Assembly (NCBI GenBank): GCA_012033595.1
Contig: JAAUQL010000001.1
Coordinates: forward strand, 54,120-118,119
DNA: 64,000 nucleotides
Reading direction: 5' to 3'
Origin: Cyclobacteriaceae bacterium
GTDB taxonomy: Bacteria; Bacteroidota; Bacteroidia; Cytophagales; Cyclobacteriaceae
In this document: positions 17,380 to 30,889 of the stretch, in pieces
Layout: every line of letters begins with the position of its first letter
Position numbering within the stretch: the first letter of the stretch is position 1
Made by a program: the position numbers and the translations under genes
Notes under the pieces: generated by a model
The model's database searches: none
The model's input: only the letters and a program-made list of their open reading frames with translations
What the model was told of the DNA's origin: nothing

Positions 17380-19926
17380 CTATTCATCATTTTTCTCTTC
17401 TTTTTTCTTTGCCTTTTTTTTGATTTTGATTTTCAATACATCGCTTTTGCCATCGTGGTCTGCCTGAATGGTATCTCCTTCATGCAAATCACCTTTAAGT
17501 ATTTCTTCAGCGATCAGGTCTTCCAGATACTTTTGAATAGCCCGGTTGAGCGGCCTGGCGCCATATTGAGGGTCAAACCCTTTTTCGGCGATAAAATCCT
17601 TGGCGCTTTCGGTCAGCTCGATAGCGTATCCTAGACTGTCGATTCTTGAAAAGAGCTTTTTCAGGGTGATATCGATAATCTCGTGGATATGCGTTTTTTG
17701 CAAGGAGTTGAACACGATCAGATCGTCCAATCTGTTGAGAAACTCCGGACTAAACACCTTTTTAAGCGCGTTTTGAATCGTTGACTTCATGTGGTCATCG
17801 CTTCCGCTTTCTTTGGCTTTGGTGGAGAAGCCGATTCCTGCCCCAAAGTCTTTGAGGTCGCGCACTCCGATATTTGAGGTCATGATCATGATGGTGTTTC
17901 TGAAATCTACCCTGCGGCCCAGGCCATCGGTGAGGATGCCGTCATCCAACACTTGCAATAAAATATTGAATACATCGGGGTGAGCTTTCTCAATTTCATC
18001 GAGCAAGACCACACTATATGGTTTTCTGCGTACTTTTTCGGTAAGCTGGCCACCTTCTTCGTAGCCTACGTAGCCCGGAGGCGCTCCTACCAGTCTCGAA
18101 ACTGAAAATTTTTCCATGTACTCACTCATGTCTATTCTGATGAGCGAATCTTCTTTATCGAAAAGATAGGTAGCCAATACTTTGGCCAGTTCTGTTTTAC
18201 CCACACCGGTTGGTCCAAGGAAAATAAATGATCCAATGGGTTTTTTGGGGTCTTTAAGTCCAACCCGCGTTCTTCTGATGGCTTTCACCAGTTTTTCGAT
18301 GGCTTCATCCTGTCCCACCACTTTAGAGCTAAGCTCCTTGTTCATGCCCATCAGCTTTTCGCTTTCATTCTGGGCAATGCGCTTGGTGGGCACCCCGGTC
18401 ATCATGGCCACTACTTCGGCCACGTTTTCTTCATCTACGGTATAGCGCTTGGTCTTGGTTTCATCTTCCCATTTGGCTTTGGCATTATCGAGTTGTTCGA
18501 TCAACCTTTTTTCACGATCGCGGAGTTGAGCAGCTTCTTCATATTTCTGGCTCTTGACCACACGGTTTTTTTCTTTCTTTATATTCTCGATTTGTTTTTC
18601 CAGTTCCACTATGTCTTCCGGCACGTGGATGTTGTTGATATGCACTCTGGCGCCAGCTTCATCGAGCACGTCAATGGCTTTGTCGGGCAGAAACCGGTCG
18701 GAAATGTAACGATCCGAAAGTTTTACGCATCCGGCAATGGCCTCGTCGGTGTAGTTGACATGGTGATGATCTTCGTATTTTTCTTTGATATTATTGAGAA
18801 TCTCGATGGTCTCTTCAGGCGTGGTGGCATCTACCATCACAATTTGAAATCGTCTGGCCAGGGCTCCGTCCTTTTCGATGTATTGTCGGTACTCGTCGAG
18901 GGTAGTGGCACCAATACATTGAATCTCGCCACGCGAAAGGGCAGGTTTAAACATATTTGAGGCGTCTAAACTGCCGCTTGCACCTCCAGCGCCAACTATG
19001 GTGTGCAACTCGTCTATAAATAAGATCACATCCGGTGATTTCTCCAGCTCGTTCATTACGGCCTTCATCCGCTCTTCGAACTGGCCTCGGTATTTGGTGC
19101 CGGCTACTAAACTGGCCAAATCGAGGGTGACCACTCTCTTTCCAAACAGCACACGCGATACCTTCTTTTGAATGATGCGCAGTGCAAGCCCTTCGGCAAT
19201 GGCCGTTTTGCCCACTCCCGGCTCTCCTATCAAAATGGGGTTGTTTTTCTTTCTTCGGCTCAGGATCTGGCCTACACGTTCTATTTCTTTTTCGCGGCCC
19301 ACGATCGGGTCGAGTTTGTTGTCCTCGGCCATTTTGGTCAGGTCTCTTCCAAAATTGTCCAACACGGGTGTACGGGACTTTTCGGCGGTTTTTGCCGGCT
19401 CTTTGCTGCTTCCCGAAGGGGAAGAACCGCCAAACATGCGCGAAGTATCTTCATCGCCTTCGTCCGTATCGGAGGCCGAGATAGGATTTTCGGTTTGGTA
19501 CTCGAGCAACTCCTTCACCACTTCATAGTTGATGTCGAATTTTTCAAGTATTTGGGTAGCGATATTGTCTTCGTCGCGCAGTATCGACAAGAGCAGGTGC
19601 TCTGTACCTATTAGCTGGCTTTTGAATATTTTTGCTTCGAGATAGGTGATTTTCAATACTTTCTCCGATTGACGGGTCAATGGGATATTGGCCAGGTTCT
19701 TTACATTGCTGATGGCCGTGCCTTTGGTAGCCTGCTCAACAGATACCCTCAATTCATCAAGCGAAACTCCGAGCTTTTTCAATAAACTAATCGCCACTCC
19801 TTCGCCTTCGCGGATCATACCCAAAAGCAAGTGTTCCGTGCCGATGTAATCGTGCCCCAAACGCAATGCTTCCTCTCTGCTCAAGGATATCACCTCTTTT
19901 ACTCTATTTGAAAATTTTGCTTCCAT
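17380..19926 (-). CDS. clpC: ATP-dependent Clp protease ATP-binding subunit ClpC
   Basis: An 848-residue Hsp100 unfoldase, the normal length. There are two Clp-N repeats (about 1-140), a variable Ser/Glu linker and a first AAA+ module with Walker A GEPGVGKT at 234-241. A UVR-like middle segment (about 440-475) and a second AAA+ module with GPTGVGKT near residue 570 follow, then a C-terminal D2-small domain and a Lys/Glu-rich tail. It unfolds substrates for ClpP in the cytoplasm; clpP is not in the window. It is monocistronic by position: 109 bp from the next gene upstream, with its own terminator. No CtsR operator was recognised. Confidence 0.95.
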   Translation of the reverse strand: MEAKFSNRVKEVISLSREEALRLGHDYIGTEHLLLGMIREGEGVAISLLKKLGVSLDELRVSVEQATKGTAISNVKNLANIPLTRQSEKVLKITYLEAKIFKSQLIGTEHLLLSILRDEDNIATQILEKFDINYEVVKELLEYQTENPISASDTDEGDEDTSRMFGGSSPSGSSKEPAKTAEKSRTPVLDNFGRDLTKMAEDNKLDPIVGREKEIERVGQILSRRKKNNPILIGEPGVGKTAIAEGLALRIIQKKVSRVLFGKRVVTLDLASLVAGTKYRGQFEERMKAVMNELEKSPDVILFIDELHTIVGAGGASGSLDASNMFKPALSRGEIQCIGATTLDEYRQYIEKDGALARRFQIVMVDATTPEETIEILNNIKEKYEDHHHVNYTDEAIAGCVKLSDRYISDRFLPDKAIDVLDEAGARVHINNIHVPEDIVELEKQIENIKKEKNRVVKSQKYEEAAQLRDREKRLIEQLDNAKAKWEDETKTKRYTVDEENVAEVVAMMTGVPTKRIAQNESEKLMGMNKELSSKVVGQDEAIEKLVKAIRRTRVGLKDPKKPIGSFIFLGPTGVGKTELAKVLATYLFDKEDSLIRIDMSEYMEKFSVSRLVGAPPGYVGYEEGGQLTEKVRRKPYSVVLLDEIEKAHPDVFNILLQVLDDGILTDGLGRRVDFRNTIMIMTSNIGVRDLKDFGAGIGFSTKAKESGSDDHMKSTIQNALKKVFSPEFLNRLDDLIVFNSLQKTHIHEIIDITLKKLFSRIDSLGYAIELTESAKDFIAEKGFDPQYGARPLNRAIQKYLEDLIAEEILKGDLHEGDTIQADHDGKSDVLKIKIKKKAKKKEEKNDE

Positions 19927-20035
19927 ATGCTTTTTCTGAAACTTTAAAGGTACGGGTATTTGAATGAAAATATTCGGACCTGAAACCCCCTTATTTAACG
20001 AACGTACTAATTAAACAGTTATTTGTCAAATCTGA

Positions 20036-20683
20036 CTACACTGACGTACGCATTATATAATCCCGTGCTTGTGGTCCTTCACAAAAGATAAGATCTATAA
20101 TGCTCAGGTTTGGTGCAAAGTTGCTGCCAAAAACCTGAAAATATTCCATGGTCATTAAACCGCTATCGCCAGAAAATGTTTTTTTCGGATTTATTTCGTT
20201 TTTTAAGTTTAAAAAGCTGTTTTTTTCAGTTTCATCTAATTCACTTACAATAAGGGGCTGTTTATCCAGCTCCACAACTTCAAGACATTTTGTCAGCAGC
20301 AATAGGTTGAGTTCCATCAGCAACACCGGCTTTTGGCTATAAATCGACAGCAGTTCTTCGGCATAGTACTCAAAAAAGGGCGCCTTGCCATAAGCTGACT
20401 GAATGGCACGGGTATGCCTGTTTATCCACTTCTGTCCATAGTCAATTTCCACCTGGCGCATGGGGGTTTTTTGCCCCGATATCTTTTTTACAGGTACAAT
20501 AAGGTCTTCTACAGAGTTTGCCCCCCTGATCCGGCAGCGATTGCGGTAGGTCTGCTTGCTATAGATGTCATCGGGGTCTATGATGAGCGCAGACGAAGCG
20601 TTTAAGAAGCCGATATACGCCAAAGAGGGTAAATAGTGTAGTTCTATCAGGATTTTTTTGCCTTTCACTTCACTAGCTTCCAT
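20036..20683 (-). CDS. WbqC-family protein
   Basis: A 215-residue protein of the WbqC-like family, with the family N-terminus (ELHYLPSLAYI), a YRNRCRI segment and an IPVKKI-type strand followed by a W-x-N-R-H motif near residue 88. Family members are found in surface-polysaccharide and glycan loci, and their catalytic role is not established. It follows the M16 peptidase gene by only 3 bp, so the two form an operon. A role in the cell envelope is suggested by family, not by the sequence itself. Confidence 0.75.
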   Translation of the reverse strand: MEASEVKGKKILIELHYLPSLAYIGFLNASSALIIDPDDIYSKQTYRNRCRIRGANSVEDLIVPVKKISGQKTPMRQVEIDYGQKWINRHTRAIQSAYGKAPFFEYYAEELLSIYSQKPVLLMELNLLLLTKCLEVVELDKQPLIVSELDETEKNSFLNLKNEINPKKTFSGDSGLMTMEYFQVFGSNFAPNLSIIDLIFCEGPQARDYIMRTSV

Positions 20684-20686
20684 TTG

Positions 20687-21928
20687 CTAAGCTTTGCTGG
20701 TAGATTTGTAATATATCGTATTGCAATTTTCAGGCACCAGGATTTCTCCGGCCATTTGTTCTATTTCTTGCCGACTCACCTTTCCGATTCGCTCAATTTC
20801 GTCATTGATCAGACTGGTGTCGCCCAGGGCATTGGACAGCGATAAGTTAATGGCTTTGTTGAGCAGCTCTGTTTCGGCAAAGTAGGTGGTAGATTGGGCC
20901 TGGTTGATCACTTTTTCTATATCCTCTTGCTTGAGTGTAGCTTTCAGGGAGGTAATTTCTTCCAGAATATACTGTTCTGCTTTTTCCAGAGATACCCCGG
21001 GGTTAACTTTGCCGGAAACCACCAACAGTCCGGGATCTGCCGATCCGGTGATGTAAGCGTTGATATTGCTGAAAATCTGCTCCTCTTTGACCAGATGCTG
21101 GTACAAGGGCGAAGATTTGCCATGACCCAGCACATCGCTCAGCAGGTCAGCGACAACATATTTTTTATCTGTTCTACCCGGCATGTGGTAGGCTTTGTAA
21201 ATGGCATCGAGCGGTACGTTTTCCTCTATCTGCAAGTGCCTGCCCGTAAGTTGAGGCAGCTCTACGGGCAAATTCTCTATCTGTGCTGTACCCCGGGGAA
21301 TGTTGCCAAACCACTTGCCAACCAGGTCGATGGCAAGCTGGTGGTTTATATTTCCCGCAAGGGTAATTACGGCATTTTCGGGACCGTAGAAGGTGCTGTG
21401 AAACTGCTGTACGTCGTTGAGGGAAGCATTTTCTATATGACCGATCTCTTTGCCGATGGTGGCCCACCGGTATGGGTGTGTTTTGTAAGCCAAAGGCCGA
21501 AGTTTGAGCCAGACGTCGCCATAGGGCACATTCAGATATCGCTGCTTAAATTCTTCTATGACTACATTTTTTTGAGTGTCGAGGCTTTTTTGATCCAGAT
21601 TCAAAAATTGCATCCTGTCAGACTCTACCCATAAGGCAGTTTCTATATTTTCTGCACCCAAAATAATATAGTAGTTGGTGATATCGGTATTGGTAAAGGC
21701 ATTGTTTTCTGCGCCGACTTGTTGCAGTCTTTTGTCATAGTCGGGTACATGCCTCGAACCACCAAACATAAGGTGCTCAAAAAGATGGGCAAAACCGGTT
21801 TTGTCTGGGTGCTCGTTTCTTGAGCCTACTTTGTACAATATGTTTACCACCAGCAGAGGTGTGTTTTGATCCGTATTGGTTATGAGGGTGAGCCCATTGG
21901 GGAATACATGTTGCTGATATGCGATCAT
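20687..21928 (-). CDS. M16-family zinc metallopeptidase (pitrilysin-like)
   Basis: The ATG at 21928 gives 413 residues starting MIAYQQHVFPNGL, the family's usual N-terminus; a 19-residue longer form from 21985 looks like upstream sequence. The inverted zinc motif HxxEH is present as His48-Leu-Phe-Glu51-His52, and a downstream Glu ligand lies in the ETALWVESDRM segment. Two M16 domains of about 200 residues follow. There is no signal peptide, so it is probably cytoplasmic or peripheral. Members degrade peptides or act in pairs with an inactive subunit; no such partner is adjacent. It is co-transcribed with the WbqC gene. Confidence 0.85.
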   Translation of the reverse strand: MIAYQQHVFPNGLTLITNTDQNTPLLVVNILYKVGSRNEHPDKTGFAHLFEHLMFGGSRHVPDYDKRLQQVGAENNAFTNTDITNYYIILGAENIETALWVESDRMQFLNLDQKSLDTQKNVVIEEFKQRYLNVPYGDVWLKLRPLAYKTHPYRWATIGKEIGHIENASLNDVQQFHSTFYGPENAVITLAGNINHQLAIDLVGKWFGNIPRGTAQIENLPVELPQLTGRHLQIEENVPLDAIYKAYHMPGRTDKKYVVADLLSDVLGHGKSSPLYQHLVKEEQIFSNINAYITGSADPGLLVVSGKVNPGVSLEKAEQYILEEITSLKATLKQEDIEKVINQAQSTTYFAETELLNKAINLSLSNALGDTSLINDEIERIGKVSRQEIEQMAGEILVPENCNTIYYKSTSKA

Positions 21929-22093
21929 AAGTTTTTTTAAAAATCCAAAAATACAATAAATACAAAATAAGTAGGCCTTGGCCACCTCCGGGTTATACTA
22001 TATCAAAAGAATACTATTTTCATGTATTTATTACAATCCATATCTTAAAGCAGCGTAATAATGATATAAATTATCGGAAATGATATCTTTGAA

Positions 22094-24279
22094 TTGCAAA
22101 ATGCATATTTGGCGTTTATTCTCATCAATAGGCTAAGAATCAGTTTGGTAAACAGGTCGATATATCCATCAAAAAGGAACTTCATCGTTGTGATGTGCGT
22201 GCTGGTGTTCATGGCTGTTTTGCCAGTGCATCAGCAACTACATGCCCAATCGAAGGCGCCAACCAGGTTGAAAACCGAACAGGGAGGTGAGCAGCGCCGA
22301 AAAGCTTCGGAGCGGGTAAGAAAGCGAAAAAGCAAAGGAAATATAAAAAGCAAAAGCAAAATACTTGAAAAGGCTTATTATAAAAAGAAGAGCAGTCAGA
22401 GTAATTTTCCGGGCAATATTTGGATAGATCCCAAGCCCAAAGATTTTACGGCCATTAAAGAACGCGTGGAGAAAAATCCTTCACGCAAAAACCTGAAAGC
22501 CCAAAAAAACCGCCAGGCTTACTTCAGGGCAAGCTCCAACGAAAAAAACAAGAGCTTTGGCAGTGCATTTGTACCCCGGCAGCAGTCACGACTCAACTAT
22601 CGATATGCTTCTAAAGCCATTTTAAAAAGCAAGGGCAATTCGAAATCTCTGGCTTCGAAGAGCAATTACCGAAGGTCGAGCAGAAAAATTCAGCGACACA
22701 GTGGAAATATATTTGTGCAACCTGAAGCCACCAAACGCGATTTCAATGAAATAAAAACCGGGTAGAGAAGAACCCCGGAAGGTCGATGGCGCGCCAAATG
22801 AAGAGCAGACAAAACAAAGCGGTAGCCAATGCAGCCCTCACCCAAAACTACCGGGGGGACGTAAATACCAAGGCGATGAAATCCAAAACCCTGAACTACA
22901 AATATGCTTCAGGAACCATACAAAAATCCAGGGGAGATTTGAAGAGTAGCAGATTGAAAAATGCAGAAAGCCTCAGAAAGTCAAACGCTACCATGTCGGC
23001 CAATTACCGTGGAAGCATGGTGCTGCCATCTAAAAATGCCAGGCGATTGCGCTATGAATATGCCTCGCGCACTGCACAAAAAAGTGGAGGAAGCCTGAAA
23101 CAACCATCAAAATCGCCAGGCCCTCAACTCACCTCCAACTGGCGCGGAGATATCATATTCAACGACAAAAGGGGCAAAAAGCAATGGGCAAAATACGAAT
23201 CGAAAATGCAAACAGGATATAGTGGCGATTTGAAAAGAAAAAACCACCCCCGCTCCGCCGGTGCCAACCCCTGGGTGACACAGCATGCCGGCAATATAAA
23301 AGTGTACAGCCAACAAAGGCAATCAAACATGGCCCGGTCAGATGCCAAAGTTTCGGGCAACTATGCGGGCAACATCAGGGCACTTTCCAAAAAATCGCGC
23401 AACCAGGAATTGCAAGGCAAATCCATGATCAGCACGGGTTATGAAGGCAATATTGCCGTTTTGTCTAAAAAGGAGCAGGATCGAAGAACAAAGAAGAATG
23501 CCACCTTTACAGGCAACTTTTCGGGAAACATCAAAACCATAGACCAGAAATATAAAAAGCAGGAAGTAGAAGCAAAATCGCTGTCGTATTCCTCGTACCA
23601 GGGGAATTTGAAAATCAGGAAAAGAAATGCCGATGAACCAAGGCAGCCCAGAACCAATGTGCAGTCTTCGGCTTACCAGGGCGATGTGGTGATAACCGCC
23701 CGCGAACGCAACAAGCTGAACTACCAGTACCAGTCGCAGGTGCAGCACCAATACCAGGGAGATATCAAAGTGAAGGATCATTCCAGGTTTCTGGATAGAC
23801 GGAAGGAATTTTCGAATATAATGGCTACATACCAAGGCGAAATAAAAGTACCACAGCGCGATTTTCAAGACCGGCAATACGAGCATAAATCCAAAGAAAT
23901 GGGCAATTTCGAGGGTAATATAAAAATGACGCGAAGTGATATAAAGGAAAAACAATACGAGCACATGTCGAAAGTTGCACACAATTTTAGCGGCAATATC
24001 AGGGTGCGGCGCAGCGCTGCCAACGACAGGTATTACAGGGATTTATCGGATCGCAATCAGCAATTGATTGGCAACTACAGGGTAAAAACCAGGCTAGCTA
24101 AAGATATAGAAGAACAAATTACTTCGGCAAAAGTTCACAACTACGAGGGAGGACCCAAGCTGAGCCTTGTTTCGAGGATGTGGCTAAAGATGTTTGACAA
24201 AAGCGGAAAACTGGAAAAGGCAGACGACACCATCAGAAAACCCAAATACGACAGTAGAGAATATAAAATTTGGTATTGA
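22094..24279 (+). CDS. Very basic secreted repeat protein (about 26-residue GNI/GDI repeats), frame break near 22755
   Basis: Two frames (22094-22765 and the one running through 22786-24279) join into one 728-residue protein if the five-A run at 22753-22757 has one more A; the junction then reads EIKNRVEKNPG and repeats an earlier segment (IKERVEKNPS). An N-terminal hydrophobic signal ends at LHAQ-S. The rest is Lys/Arg/Ser/Asn-rich and carries about 18 copies of a motif like (Y/F)-x-G-(N/D)-(I/L/V)-(K/R)-V. In the C-terminal third the copies are spaced almost exactly 26 residues apart. No enzyme domain is seen. It may be an exported structural or polyanion-binding protein; the family is not recognised. 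The exact start codon is uncertain. Confidence 0.65.
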
Positions 24280-24283
24280 TACT

Positions 24284-24601
24284 ATGCAGAAATTAAAATC
24301 AACTGAAAAGCTAAACGAAATCATAAAAGAATCATTTGTACATCCTCAACTGATATTCAAGCATAGCAACCGCTGCTCCATCAGCGCTATGGCCCACAGC
24401 AGAATGCGGCCATTTGAGGGCAGACCAGCCACATATATTATAGATGTAGTGGCCGACCGGTCGCTATCGCAAGAAATTGCCCGGGTGTTTGGTGTGGTAC
24501 ATCAGTCGCCTCAGGTGCTGGTGATCAAGGATGGGAAATGCGTGTATGACCATTCGCATATGGGAATATCGGCTCCGGAAGTAGAACGCCAATTGACCTG
24601 A
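24284..24601 (+). CDS. ytxJ: YtxJ-like monothiol bacilliredoxin
   Basis: A 105-residue thioredoxin-fold protein starting 4 bp after the repeat-protein gene. The single active-site cysteine is Cys31 in the HSNRCSIS segment (C-x-S monothiol type), with the cis-Pro region at SPQVLVI. The YtxJ family is linked to bacillithiol redox chemistry in Firmicutes and Bacteroidota. It would reduce bacillithiol-protein mixed disulfides in the cytoplasm. Translation is probably coupled to the preceding gene. The pairing with an exported repeat protein is unexplained. Confidence 0.8.
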   Translation: MQKLKSTEKLNEIIKESFVHPQLIFKHSNRCSISAMAHSRMRPFEGRPATYIIDVVADRSLSQEIARVFGVVHQSPQVLVIKDGKCVYDHSHMGISAPEVERQLT

Positions 24602-24716
24602 TTTTGAAATTAGCCCAAGGCATGTGTATGGCAGGCCTTTAATTTTAAAAATAGAATAATTGGAATTGCCATCTATCAAACTATTTTTGTAAAGCTTCGT
24701 TATACCTTCGGTTTTT

Positions 24717-25424
24717 ATGAAAAAGATATCCATCATATTCGCATTGCTATTGGTTGGGATCTGTGCACAGCAGACGCAGGCTCAATATAGTGGCGACTAT
24801 GAGTATAGTTCTGAAATGCTCTGGGGTATAACCAAAGCCACCAACAGCGGGCTTATAGGTGGTTTTATTTTTAAATATAATAAAGAACTAAAGGAGGATC
24901 ATTTTCATGGAGGTGTGCTGGAAATTGTTAATATCAAGCACCCGCAAGAGCAACGGTACTATCGTGAAAATTCCTTTATTTTGGGCAAGCAGCATTATTT
25001 GTACAGCATTAGGTTGTCTTATTCCAGAGAATACACCATTTTTAAGAAAGCATCGCAGCAGGGCGTGCAGGTCAACGGTATCCTGTCCGCAGGGCCAACC
25101 ATAGGTCTGGAGGCACCATACTATGTAGAAGTGGGGTATGGGAATTTCAGCAGAAACGAGCCTTACGACCCAAACAAAAGTCAAAACATATTGGGTAGCG
25201 GTTATGTGCTACAGGGTCTTGGAGAATCGTCGATAGTACCAGGACTAAATCTGAAAGCGGGGGTGTCTTTCGAATTTGGCAGCTTCAAGTCGAATGTGGT
25301 CGGGCTTGAGGTAGGCTTTCAAAGTGATATTTTTACCAGGAAAATCATCATAATGCCCGCCACCGAAAATTATAGCATCTTCCCTTCGGCCTATGTCACG
25401 CTCTTCTACGGGTCGCGTAGATAA
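24717..25424 (+). CDS. Predicted outer-membrane beta-barrel protein
   Basis: A 235-residue protein with a clear signal peptide (MKKISIIFALLLVGIC, cleavage near QAQ-Y at residue 23). The mature part alternates polar and hydrophobic residues, with many Tyr/Gly and aromatic strand ends (SIRLSYSREY, LKAGVSFEFG, YVTLFYGSRR), typical of an eight- to ten-stranded barrel of the porin-family/OmpW-like kind. No enzymatic motif is seen. A 115-bp gap separates it from ytxJ, so it may have its own promoter. Function unknown. Confidence 0.65.
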   Translation: MKKISIIFALLLVGICAQQTQAQYSGDYEYSSEMLWGITKATNSGLIGGFIFKYNKELKEDHFHGGVLEIVNIKHPQEQRYYRENSFILGKQHYLYSIRLSYSREYTIFKKASQQGVQVNGILSAGPTIGLEAPYYVEVGYGNFSRNEPYDPNKSQNILGSGYVLQGLGESSIVPGLNLKAGVSFEFGSFKSNVVGLEVGFQSDIFTRKIIIMPATENYSIFPSAYVTLFYGSRR

Positions 25425-25486
25425 AGCAAGATTACCTTCTGGCTTTTGTATTAAAGCTTTTAACTTTGCAATCCTAAAAATTTGTC

Positions 25487-26359
25487 ATGATAGAATTACC
25501 AGTTGTTAACGAGCAGAAAGAAAGGACAAAAAAGCCAAGCTGGCTAAGGGTAAAACTGCCCATCGGAAAGGAATATCTCAAGGTGAGGGGTCTGGTAGAT
25601 CAGTACAAGCTGCACACCATTTGCGAAAGCGGCAACTGCCCGAATATGGGCGAGTGTTGGGGTGCGGGTACTGCCACTTTTATGATTCTCGGAAATGTAT
25701 GCACCCGAGGCTGTTCATTTTGTGCGGTAGCTACTGGTCGTCCTCCCGAATACGATACTGAAGAACCAGGCCGCGTGGCCGAAGCCATAAAACTAATGGG
25801 CGTAAAGCACGCAGTGCTAACTTCCGTAAACCGCGATGAGCTCAAAGACCGTGGTGCAGAAATTTGGTACCAGACTGTGGTGAAGATCAAAGAACTTAGT
25901 CCGGAGACCACCATCGAAACGCTGATCCCCGATGTAAAGAGCACTTGGGATGCCCTGATACGCATGATTAGTGGAGGGCAGGAAATAGTATCGCACAATC
26001 TCGAAACCGTAGAGCGCTTGTACAGACGTGTAAGACCACAAGCCAAATATGCCCGCAGCCTGGAGCAAATAAAGCGCACAAAAGCGTATGGCAAAAAAAC
26101 CAAGTCGGGCATTATGGTTGGACTAGGAGAGCAGGATGAGGAGGTATTTAAAACCATGGACGACCTGGCAGCGCATGGCTGCGATGTAATGACCATCGGT
26201 CAGTATCTGCAACCTACCAGGCTGCACCATGAAGTACTCGAATTTGTGCACCCCGACAAATTTGCGCTTTACAAAGAAGAAGGCTTGAAACGAGGCCTTG
26301 CCTATGTAGAATCTGGCCCGCTGGTAAGGTCGTCTTATCATGCCGAAAGGCATTTGTAG
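25487..26359 (+). CDS. lipA: Lipoyl synthase
   Basis: A 290-residue radical SAM enzyme, the usual length. The auxiliary 4Fe-4S cluster ligands are Cys46, Cys51 and Cys57 ([12 protein letters not shown]). The radical SAM cluster ligands are Cys72, Cys76 and Cys79 (C-x3-C-x2-C), and the C-terminal RSSY motif that supplies the serine ligand is present. It inserts two sulfur atoms into octanoyl groups on lipoyl domains. lipB is not adjacent. The start at 25487 is preceded by an A-rich leader without a strong Shine-Dalgarno sequence, as is common in Bacteroidota. Confidence 0.95.
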   Translation: MIELPVVNEQKERTKKPSWLRVKLPIGKEYLKVRGLVDQYKLHTICESGNCPNMGECWGAGTATFMILGNVCTRGCSFCAVATGRPPEYDTEEPGRVAEAIKLMGVKHAVLTSVNRDELKDRGAEIWYQTVVKIKELSPETTIETLIPDVKSTWDALIRMISGGQEIVSHNLETVERLYRRVRPQAKYARSLEQIKRTKAYGKKTKSGIMVGLGEQDEEVFKTMDDLAAHGCDVMTIGQYLQPTRLHHEVLEFVHPDKFALYKEEGLKRGLAYVESGPLVRSSYHAERHL

Positions 26360-26529
26360 GCATCTGAATATTCAAAACCCAATGAGCTGTTGTGAATTTG
26401 GATTTTGGGTTTTGATCATTATTTGTAATTTCATTTTTGCTATTTGGTGCTTTACCGGACATTCTGGACAGGCTTTAGTTAATCCATTACACTCATTTAA
26501 GTAAGCAAAATAAAATATTCGGGTCATAA

Positions 26530-26565
26530 AAAATGTCATCCCAGGCTGAGCTGAAATGACATTTT
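26530..26565. terminator. Bidirectional terminator between lipA and the beta-galactosidase
   Basis: A 10-bp stem, AAAATGTCAT (26530-26539) and ATGACATTTT (26556-26565), has A-rich flanks on the left and a T-rich flank on the right. It sits between two converging genes and can serve both. Confidence 0.6.
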
Positions 26566-26588
26566 ATCTTTTCAATTATCGGGTATAT

Positions 26589-29786
<3,198 letters not shown>

Positions 29787-29903
29787 TTAAAAAATGAAAA
29801 GTATGATCTACTTAAAGAACATAAAAGTAAAATTTACCCTTAAAAATGTGGCTATTTTTTATGACATAATTTTTCTAAAACCTATTAAAAGTGAAAAGTT
29901 CGC

Positions 29904-30749
29904 TTAGCGTAGAAAAAATGAAGCCGTCTTATCTACCGCTTGCTTCAGGTCCACTGGCAATTGCGTGTCGTTGAACGGATGAGTGCCGCCGAATGTATGG
30001 TCGGCGCCTTCAATGATTTCGATTTCCACCCGGTCGTTCCAGGTTTTCATCTGCCTTGCCGCATGCACCGGCACGGTAGAATCTGCCGAGCCATGAATGG
30101 CCAGCATAGGAACCGTTATGTTTTTGACCGCTTCGGGCACCTGTAGGCTTTGCTTGTTTGCCAGGAAATTTTCTACTATTTGAAAGTCCATCGGCATTTG
30201 CTGGTTGGTGCGTGCATTTTGAATATATATCCGTCTCGTTTGCCTCCAGTATTCCACTTCTTCATTCGAAAAGTAGGTCTCCAAATTGTTGACCGCCGCC
30301 CAGGTAGCCAGCTTTTTTATTCTTGGTTCTCCGGAGGCTTTCAGTATAGCAGATGCCCCTCCACGGCTGTGACCCATCAGAAAAAAACTTTGTAAATCCA
30401 TATCCCTGCCGGGAATTTCGCAGCTTTTAGAAAATAAATGATCGATAAGCACACCGGTGTCGTCCAGCTCCATGCTAAAGTTGTTTTGCGCAAATGCCTC
30501 CAGATCGGCAAATTCCGTGGGTTGTTCTGTGGTCGTACCGTTGTGGGAAAAATTCATTTTTACAAAAACGAAACCTGCCCGTGCAAATTCCTCTGCCATA
30601 AGGGAAAATGGACCCCAATCTTTGAACCCTTTAAAGCCATGGTTGAACAGGATGACTGGTTTGACACGGCCACTTTCGATGTAGGTGGCATCGGCCAGAA
30701 ACGGACGGCCATTGTGTTTGGAGGTAAGAATGATATTGGTTTTTTTCAT
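29904..30749 (-). CDS. Alpha/beta hydrolase (dienelactone hydrolase/peptidase-like)
   Basis: A 281-residue cytoplasmic alpha/beta hydrolase. The nucleophile elbow is GHSRGG with Ser128, an oxyanion HGF motif lies at residues 37-39, the acid is probably the Asp in HGSADSTVP, and the catalytic His is in GADHTFGG near residue 251. It resembles the family of small serine hydrolases/dienelactone hydrolase-like proteins; the substrate is unknown. It stands alone 118 bp from the polyprenyl synthase start, divergently oriented. Confidence 0.8.
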   Translation of the reverse strand: MKKTNIILTSKHNGRPFLADATYIESGRVKPVILFNHGFKGFKDWGPFSLMAEEFARAGFVFVKMNFSHNGTTTEQPTEFADLEAFAQNNFSMELDDTGVLIDHLFSKSCEIPGRDMDLQSFFLMGHSRGGASAILKASGEPRIKKLATWAAVNNLETYFSNEEVEYWRQTRRIYIQNARTNQQMPMDFQIVENFLANKQSLQVPEAVKNITVPMLAIHGSADSTVPVHAARQMKTWNDRVEIEIIEGADHTFGGTHPFNDTQLPVDLKQAVDKTASFFLR

Positions 30750-30889
30750 ATATCAAAGTTCACGTTTTTAGCTGCAAGCTCCAAGCAATTGGCAGCAAGC
30801 GTGGTCGTGAAGCTTAAAAAACCAACTTTATAAAACCCTAAACTTTGCAACTACACAATTTGATATTATACTTGTACGATCATTTTTAG

